Part shown: positions 56,396 through 64,000 of the stretch, piece after piece | Position numbering within the stretch: position 1 is the stretch's first letter | How the letters are laid out: each line of letters begins with the position of its first letter | NCBI GenBank assembly: GCA_022457155.1 | Contig: JAJGOT010000340.1 | Coordinates: 553,501 to 617,500 of the forward strand | DNA from: Cladopsammia gracilis | Taxonomy: Eukaryota; Cnidaria; Anthozoa; Scleractinia; Dendrophylliidae | Length of the DNA stretch: 64,000 bases | Reading direction: 5' to 3' | Notes under the pieces: model-generated | What the model was told of the DNA's origin: nothing | The model's input: the letters and a program-made list of their open reading frames with translations, nothing else | Databases searched by the model: none | Position numbers and translations under genes: made by a program

Positions 56396-59300
56396 ATGAC
56401 CGTAACGCGCTCTCATTGTAGTGAACTACGAGCGAACAAAATGGAAGACAGAAAGAACAGGAACGCGAAACGGGGCGAAGCGATAGAGATCTCGTGTGGA
56501 GATGAAAAGAAGGCGAATAGAGGCGAGAGTTTACAGGAAGCTTTCAAGAAATTCCGCAAGGATAGACAGGTATCCATAAATCAAGCTTTGTGTTTCAAAT
56601 AATACCTAGCGAAGAATTTATATATTTCAGGGAAACTTTAAATTCGATCGTATGGCACTTAATTAATTGTTCGCAATGGAAGTTTTGATTATAATTAATG
56701 TTTTAATAGCTTCTGTATTTCTCCCAATAAGCCATTCACGTTCTGTTTAATATATATACTTTGGTCTTGTCTGCATTGAGGCCACTTCATGGCAGACAAA
56801 TGAAGGTGGTCAATCAATCAATAAACTTTATTTACCCTTCAATTTACAGTGTAGTGGTGGTGATTGACAACGATGATGACGATGATAAATTTATTAATTG
56901 TCACAATAGTTATAATATTATTATTATTGATTTATCCTTGTTGTTGTCTTGTAGAAGGCAATACGTTTATCTAAACAAGTGAACGAGGAGACAATTAAGT
57001 GGAGAGCTGATGAACAAAGAATGCATAATCTGAGAGTGAGATTTGTTGAACAGTGCAAGCAGTACTTTGGCATACCTTATGCCAAGAAATATCAAGAACC
57101 AGGAAGTAAGATTTCAACTTGCTTTCATCATTTCAGTTAACTCTTTGGGTTCTGTCCTGCATAGTGTACTGTATGTACATATAGTGTACTGGTACTCAAG
57201 GGCAGAGACAAAAATAATATTATGATTCAGTGCATATTTTTTCTTCCTTTTCATTGACCTGCGAATAACTGCTTACAAACATAACAGTACTAAACTGTGA
57301 ATAATTATGCTCTTACAGCTGATGAATACAACTCACCATTGTTTCTCGATTGTTGTGGATTGGTGAGAAAAGTACTACGAGACCTCAAGGAAGATTTTGG
57401 CTTTGAAGTTGGTCCTTGGAATCAAGCCTACATGGTGAGAATTCAAAGTAAAATAAAAATTGTGTTCAGATTAATGATTTTAGCATTTAAAGTACTTACT
57501 TTAATAGGGTCTTAGCTCTTGACAGAGCATAGACCATCAGTCCTGGTTTTGGGTCAGCTCTGACTGCCCCCCCCCCCCAACCCCCTTCTCCAGTTAATAT
57601 CATCGCTTGCAGTTGCATATCGTCTCTAATAGTCCTTCTCCTTGGCCCTTATGTTCCACTGCATACATGTTGCTTAATATGTTTAACAAGGGCAGATCTA
57701 GGAATTCTGAAAGGAGGGTTGTACACCCTAATAGCTTTCCACACCATGGGCATGAATTATGAGCGCCATAGGCACGAGCTGGGTTCGGGTGTGCGCCCCC
57801 CTCCCCCCCACCCCCAGAGATTTTTCTGATTTTACCCTCTAAAATGCCATTTACAGCATTCCTGAGACTCAAAAAGCATTTGTGAAGTCAAGATACAAAT
57901 TTTATTCTATTATTTTTATGAATCACAAGGGAGAGACCTGAAGAGTCAAACAAATTTAAAAGGGGGGGGGGGGGGGAGGTTGCAACCCCCTCGACCCCTT
58001 CCCTTGGATCCGCCCCTGATTTAATAATTATTTTATTTAATAGATAATAATATTTTTTGTTCTAGTTTGACACGCTTCCTTTAGATGTTGAGAGGACAGA
58101 AGACTTGAAACCTGGTGATCTTGTATTTGTATCTGGAATATACCATAATCCTAAATGTAAGTCAAACAATATCAATAATAATTGAATACAAAGAACCTAT
58201 GAGATTACAATTTGAAGAGTAAGAAAATTAATGTCAAATGGATAAAGCATTTTATTCATTTATTAGTTTTTAATAATTATTATAATACTAAATGTGTCTG
58301 ACATTGTTTGTTTCAACTTTCAGCAAAAAAGCAACGCCACAATATGGTTCATGTAGAAGTCTGGGCAGGTGATGCAGAAAAAACAATTGGAGCAAGGTGG
58401 CAACGTGGAAAGTAAGAGTCAGTTTTGTTGTCTTTCCTGCTTTAGAGTAGTACAGATTGGTAACTTTTATTGGCTTCAAGTGTATTTGAAAGAAGAAGAA
58501 CTGCTACTAGAGAACACAGTTGTTAAGCTGAAAATTTATGACTAACAGGAGTACAGTAACACCACTTGTTATTTAGCTGGAGTTTTTGTCAATACAACAT
58601 GCGCGTTGATTGGTTGATTCATTGTCACATGACATCTAACAAACAAACTGTTTCCCGCCAATTGTGCTAAGTGGGCAACATTTGCGAAAGCGGGCAACAA
58701 TTTTGATGTCAGAGGGTAACATTGCACTGTTGCCCGCTAGCGCACGTGATCAGACAGTGACAAACGGTGGCATGATTATGATGGATCGAGTGCTTGGCGC
58801 GTTTTTCAAACTGTCTTGTGTTGTGTTTTTTTGTGTTGCTATATAACAAATCACTTAATGACTGATCCCTCGGGAAACAGTGAATTTTGTTTCCCTCGAA
58901 TCTCGATGTTTCCAGAGACTTCGTCTCGGGAAACATCGAGATTCTCGGGAAACAAAATTCACTGTTTCCCTCGAGACCAGTCATTAAGTGTTTATTATTT
59001 ACCAGGGAACACAACTGGGTGGTGTAAATCACAAACTGTGGAAGAGCTTTAGTTAATGAATTTTGGTGTATTTATGGGAACAAGACACTGTTATAAGGAG
59101 ATGTCTATATATCATTGGACTGAGTTGTCCATAACAATCCTCCAAGTAGTGTTACAACCATTTTATGGCACTTGTTGTGTAACACACTAGTCTAGTGAAT
59201 AGATTAAAAGCAGATACTAACCTGGCATGACTAAATTCCTTTGATACAGTGAAGTTTACGCAATCTGTCTGATTGCATGACAATGCATTTCTATAATTGC

Positions 59301-62300
59301 TAGGCAAACTCATGGATTGTTCAGATTATATTTTTGCTTTCTTTGATACCAGTATTACTTTTCATTGCTGTCTTCAGGATTCAATACCATGACTCGTACA
59401 AGTTCAATGCCAAGAGTTACCACAGCATGCAGTATCATTTTAAATCCATTGACACTTGGCTGAAGGGAATCTGCAAGAGCCATTGTACAGAACATTCCTG
59501 GACAAGGTCGAAGTACCAACCAGGAAAAAAGTCCATCTTTGCCGAGGATCAGGGTAGTGAAACCCCTGATCAAGATGCAGAGGAAGATCAGGAAATTGAT
59601 GAACAAGAAAAACGTGGTCAACTTGAATCTGTTGACGAGGAGAATCTCAATCAAAATGTCGTTAGACATTCGACTGTAGCTACTACCTTTCGAGAAGTTT
59701 CTAGCAGTAATGTTAATTCAACCACTGCTCTCACATCAACGGTGATGACTTCTCAGTATCCACCAAGAAATTTTCAAAACCTTGATGAATGTGTGCGCTG
59801 GCTGATGTCAAAGATAACCATTGAACTTGCAAATGAAATCAGTGATGAAGGTGATACTAGTGACTTTGGGCTAACCAATTCCTCATATATTATGGACAAA
59901 GATAACAGACATGGACTTGTTGATTCGTTAAGTTCATCGGCACTTCCAAGAAATGACTGCCAATGCCCACAGTGTTGCCACGTAAAGGTTAACTGCATAC
60001 ATCAAGAAAGTTATGATAATGAGGAGGAATTTGGAAAATTAGAATACTGTAAGGAGATTTCTTCATCACTGGAGTGTTTTGATTTTATATACAGTCACAC
60101 CGGTGACAGTGAAGTTGTTTCTATAATTCAGTGTCCCAACAACTCCACCAGTAGTGGCAATAACTCAAGACGATCTGTTTCTCCTTCAAAGGCAGCAAAA
60201 AAGGGAAAAGGTGAGAAATTGAGATACTGTACTTTCAAGTTACCAGAATACTGTGATGTCATTTTAAATGACTTTATAGAAATCAGCCTGCTTTGTGCAC
60301 CATTGGTTTCATTCGGCAGTTTTAAAAAAAATAGTAAGTTGTGTTCAATATGTTAACAATAATTTATTTTATATATGGCTAAATGAAATTTAGGCTTAGT
60401 TACACTTGAGCTAATGCTGCTTAGCGGCTCCCATGGTGGCCATGCGCATAGCGTTGCATATTCGGGGGGTTTTCAGGGGCTGGACATGATCTGTGTTCCA
60501 GCTGTGTGTGGACATGCAGTTTAAGTTTAGCCCTTGTGCTCATCGTTTGCCTTTCTACGCCCACACCTCCCCCCTTTCTCTCTGTCTTAGTAAGTATTTG
60601 GGTCTGGTAAGTATGTGGATTGGTAAGTATCTCCACTGATTCCATCAGTGTGACGGTGCCTGGTGGTTGCTGCTCTCATGGTTGCCATGGATACCTGCGT
60701 GCTCGGCTCAAATCACACCTGGCTCCACCATATCTAAGGCACCTTCTCCAAGTTCATCTATTGGCGATGAGTTTGATATTTGACTATGCCGTCATTTAAC
60801 CATATAAGGGCAAGAGAATGTACAAAATATGCTAGCATATTACACTGTAGCATACTGGTTTGACAGGTTAGGAACAGAGTGAAGTTGATTTGTAAGTGTG
60901 TATGCAGCCTCAGGGCAAGAGTGAAATATACTGGGTAAAATATTGAGAAGTTAATTGGAAAATTAAGCAGTCAAATCTTATAATAAATCCCTTATTTGAT
61001 GGTTTGACAGATAATAGGTGTGGATATTTTACTCATTGCTTGTATTTTTCCTCACCCCTTCTCGGCTCGGAAAAAATTTTAATGCAACTCGTAAAATATC
61101 TGAATGTATTTTCTGTCAAACCATCAGAAAAGGTGTATGTATTGAGCACAAATTGCCCAGAAAATCAGCTATATTACAGAACATTGAACTTGCATTTAAA
61201 TGAAATTCAACTTGCAGTTGCTTCAAATGTGCTCAGATGATTTAAAAACAAAGTTCTCTCCAAACAAATAACAGACCTTCAATTTAAGAAAATACGTTAT
61301 ATCTCAAGGCATAAGAGGCAACATCTTACAATGAGAAAAACCAAGTTGAACATGTGGCTTTTAGGTTTTTTAGCATTTATTTGTAAAATCATTACGCTAA
61401 AAAGTGAATTGCGATATTATTACCAAGAATATTAATTAATCTAAACAATTTACAGGGTTTATCTGTGGCGCTGGGCCTTACAATTTCAAATAAAATAAAG
61501 ATGAAATTTACTCGTTAAGACTTGAAGCTGAATTACAGTCTGTACTGCACAATCTCGGGGTTTGTTTTCATTTTTTGTTTTGAATTTGTTGGTATGTTAC
61601 ACTTTGGTAATAGCATACATGGAGTAAATGGGAGTAAACCGTCAGTATACCATTACGGCCGTTGTGTTTACGAATGCTCGATGAGCTGAAACGTTGGTTT
61701 GGGAAACTTTGGGGTTCTTTTACTTGTTATTATTGTTTGGCAAGGACATCTGACATTCATAATGAAGGAAAAGGTAAGTTTGTCTCATAATTTTCATTTT
61801 CGCTAGTAGACGTTCCTTGTTTGCGAGTCTCACAAACATTGCCGAGCTGAGATTGCACAGTACGGACTGTAATTCATCTTTAAATATATAATACTACAAT
61901 GGTTATAGAAATTTAAGACTAATATAATTCATAAGATATAATACATAATAATTCATAATACACTGCAGCTATAACGCAACGAGTGACCAAGCACGGATGC
62001 CAAAGTCGTCGGGATAAGATGGCAAAGGCGCGATTTGGGTTCCTTGATCTTGTCAAATGTTTTTGCACATAGTGCCTCTCTCCTTGCATGCAATGTCATA
62101 TGTACACAGGATAGATAATACGAAATGCGCACTTTTAAACCTTCTCAATTATGGCTGATAGTTGGACAGTTTAATAGCAGGCTGAATTTCAAGCAGTTTC
62201 AAAGCATATATCTGGGAGCTGTCTTCTTCTCCCAAACAATTAACAATTATTGGATTCGGTTTTCACATGATAGCGATAATTATCAAGGCCAAAGTTTGTG

Positions 62301-63966
62301 TTATCTGCCGAAGCCGAAGGCTGAGGCGGATAACACAAACTGAGGCCTTGATAATTATCGCTATCATGCGAAAACCGAATCCAATAATTGTTTTATTATG
62401 CATGTTGCACTTGTAAAGACAAGAGCGCGCACAAAAAAGTGATCAATGCGCAGCAGTCAACTTGTAAGTAAACAACTTACGTCACTTCTGCATGCATAAA
62501 ACTATTGTCTGTAGGTATGACGTCACTTCTGCATGCATAAAACTATTGTCTGTAGGTATGACGTAACAGAAACAGCAAGCAATAATTAGCTGCGTGCTTA
62601 TAGCCAATCAAAATCGAGCTAGTGACACCAATGTATAATAATTTAATTTGTTATGCTGTCATTGCGCTTAATTAATGGTGCCAATCAAAGACTCCATAAT
62701 AAATTACCTTGTTTATTTCTGCAGTCATAAACTATATTTTCATTTACCCTGCATATAGACACTGGGAGTGGTTCATCCTCAGGAAATGGTAGAGGAAATG
62801 AAAACAAAAAGAACAACAACAACAAGGACACCCCACACAGAAACCCACGTGGTGGGGCAAGATCCGTGAGTCATCTGAACAGTAAACAGCCAAGGTTCTT
62901 CATCGGGGGAGGAAATGGAAACTGGATGTAAGAATCAAGTCACTCTCTATAGTTCTGTACTTTTCTCTTCATGCATTGAACATTGTATATAAATATCATT
63001 TCTATTTAAATTTTAGAGTTCCATGCAAAATGCCAGTATATCTCCAAACATGGAGAAAGAAAATATGAAAAAGATACACATCCCTGTAAGATTTCATTGC
63101 TTTCAGCTCTCTTACTTCCACTTCAAAGATAGCAATAATTATTATTCTTGACGATGTTTTCTTAAAATTAAATTTCCAAGTCTTAAAAGGTGAAATTAGC
63201 CTCTTAAAAATCTGACAATTAAGGACAGAACCCATATAAAAAATAATGATGGGGTGCTTGTCGGAAATTTTCAACAAAACACCCTAAAAGGTACCAGAAT
63301 CTTGTTTTATGGGCATCGCTCAAATGAGGTTTTACACCTAAGAGGCAACAATTCTAAACCAACACGTTATATTTTTCTTGGCTCAATACCCTAAAGGTAC
63401 TACTGATGTTTCTAACGGTGGTCATTTTAGATTTTAGCCCCCTAAGTGGTACCATTCTGCAAATTTTGACCCCTAAAAGGTATGACGAGCACCCCTGTCA
63501 TTTTTATGTGAGAGCCCCCCCCCCCCCCCCCCCACAAGGAAACTGAATGTCATTGACATTGACATTGGTTTATTGGATTTCAACATTGTTACATGAATTA
63601 AATGACATCACATGATCTTTAAAGTGCACATGCCCCCATTCTGAAATCCAAATATTCAAGAATTTTCACCGCAATAATGTTGCATGTAACACAAGCACTG
63701 TACTAAATAGTGTGCTCACAGCCTTGCTTTAGTTTAAATTAAGCTATACATGTACTAAATGAATTTAAATACCATAGCTATATATTTTAATTAATATATA
63801 GTTACCTAACTATAGATTGCCCATTTGAAAATGCTTTTTATATTCAGGATTGAATCGACTTTACTTTCGCTGGGATGGTGTAAGCTTGAGGACAAGATGG
63901 ATGAATCATTTAAACTGAAGTGGGTGGAATGTAAGGGTCAAATCAACTATGACAGCTTCAGGGACG
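56396..63966 (+). CDS. NlpC/P60-like domain fused to a TTLL10-type tubulin-ligase-like domain (5' part)
   Basis: Exons: 56396-56569, 56955-57105, 57319-57434, 58066-58156, 58324-58411, 59378-60210, 62759-62927, 63848-63966, continuing past the window; all phases agree, about 580 codons so far. Residues about 95-205 show NlpC/P60 (papain-fold) signatures in order: LDCCGLV (Cys 120), KPGDLVFVSG and NMVHVEVWAG (His 187). A long acidic, Ser/Thr-rich linker with a CQCPQCC patch follows (about 230-480). About 528-580 begins FFIGGGNG and LLSLGWCKLEDK, then FKLKWVECK and INYDSFRDG, matching the N-terminal part of the TTL domain of TTLL10 polyglycylases. The start could also be the ATG at 56441. Reading through the exon 6 donor would end at 60356, giving a possible short isoform without the TTL part. 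Enzyme activity of either half is inferred. Confidence 0.82.
57690..58018. mobile_element. Decayed GGATCCGCCCCTG MITE
   Basis: Right end TTGGATCCGCCCCTGATTTA and left AAGGGCAGATCTAGGAATTC are imperfect inverses of the hAT-like family at 42808. Contains a G run (57962-57975) and a C/CCCCC tract. In intron 3 of the fusion gene. Confidence 0.5.
58855..58996. mobile_element. ~140-bp foldback with GGGAAACA arms
   Basis: CACTTAATGACTG..TCCCTCGGGAAACAGTGAAT and TTTTGTTTCCC, then CTCGATGTTTCC, are all mirrored to the right end CAGTCATTAAGTG. The whole can fold into one long hairpin. Intron 5 of the fusion gene. Confidence 0.78.
62244..62390. mobile_element. 147-bp palindromic foldback
   Basis: CAATTATTGGATTCGGTTTT, CATGATAGCGATAATTATCA and AGGCC are mirrored by their complements, around a centre rich in GCCGAAGCCGAAGGC and TTGTGTTATC. 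Similar centre to 32186-32248. Intron 6 of the fusion gene. Confidence 0.82.
62481..62562. repeat. 41-bp tandem duplication
   Basis: GTCACTTCTGCATGCATAAA with ACTATTGTCTGTAGGTATGAC occurs twice in tandem with 41-bp spacing. It contains TGACGTCA at the junction of the two units, a CRE-like palindrome created by the duplication. Confidence 0.85.
63240..63600. repeat. CCCTAAAAGGTA-type phrases and C tract
   Basis: ACCCTAAAAGGTACCA, ACCCTAAAGGTACTA, CCCCTAAGTGGTACCA and CCCCTAAAAGGTATGA recur between 63281 and 63485 and lead to a run of about 19 C (63515-63533). TTGACATTGACATTGG follows. This looks like a decayed repeat within intron 7 of the fusion gene. Confidence 0.5.
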
Positions 63967-64000
63967 GTAAGCTCCTATGATCATTATTACCTTGATCATG

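Larger units (their letters stand above)
60211..62758. other. Intron 6 of the fusion gene (2.5 kb)
   Basis: AT-rich with little recognisable until the palindrome at 62244. No exon-like frame that would extend the linker was found. Translation can run past the exon 6 donor to a stop at 60354-60356. Confidence 0.4.

Overview
The window looks like nuclear DNA of an early-branching animal, most likely a cnidarian and plausibly a reef-building coral. It is AT-rich and its genes have many short exons with GT-AG introns. The protein-coding exons are clearly metazoan and close to vertebrate orthologues. Almost all remaining space is filled with foldback (MITE-like) elements, microsatellites, SINEs and broken non-LTR retrotransposons. 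The cnidarian assignment is inference; the metazoan nature is secure.

Layout: positions 1 to about 8.2 kb hold no gene I can support, only inverted-repeat elements. From 8.3 to 34.1 kb on the + strand lies a complete 23-exon gene for a CLC-6-type endosomal chloride/proton exchanger (859 aa reconstructed, all splice phases consistent). Its introns carry MITEs, a solo LTR nested in a SINE, a target-site-flanked retrotransposon tail, a 78-bp tandem array and two elements with 9-bp target duplications or TAA duplications side by side. From 34.4 to 41.9 kb there is a 36-bp minisatellite, a 1.37-kb element with 9-bp target-site duplications that carries a broken RecQ-like helicase fragment, and several MITEs.

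At 42-44 kb a two-exon cysteine-rich (zinc-finger-like) gene runs on the - strand, head to head with a seven-exon + strand gene for the UPF0488/C8orf33 family (44.1-50.7 kb). The short shared promoter has three inverted CCAAT boxes and a YY1-like motif over the start codon. At 54.7-55.4 kb a single-exon - strand gene encodes a CDCA3/Tome-1-like cell-cycle protein. From 56.4 kb to the right edge runs the 5' part of a + strand gene that joins an N-terminal NlpC/P60-like (papain-fold) module to the start of a TTLL10-type tubulin-ligase-like domain; it continues beyond the window.

The genes are unrelated housekeeping, trafficking, cell-cycle and cytoskeletal genes rather than a pathway or operon. 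The two most interesting signals are the NlpC/P60-TTL fusion, and a set of mobile elements with 9-bp target duplications, including an 84-bp foldback inserted into another 84-bp copy of its own family and an element carrying a helicase fragment.
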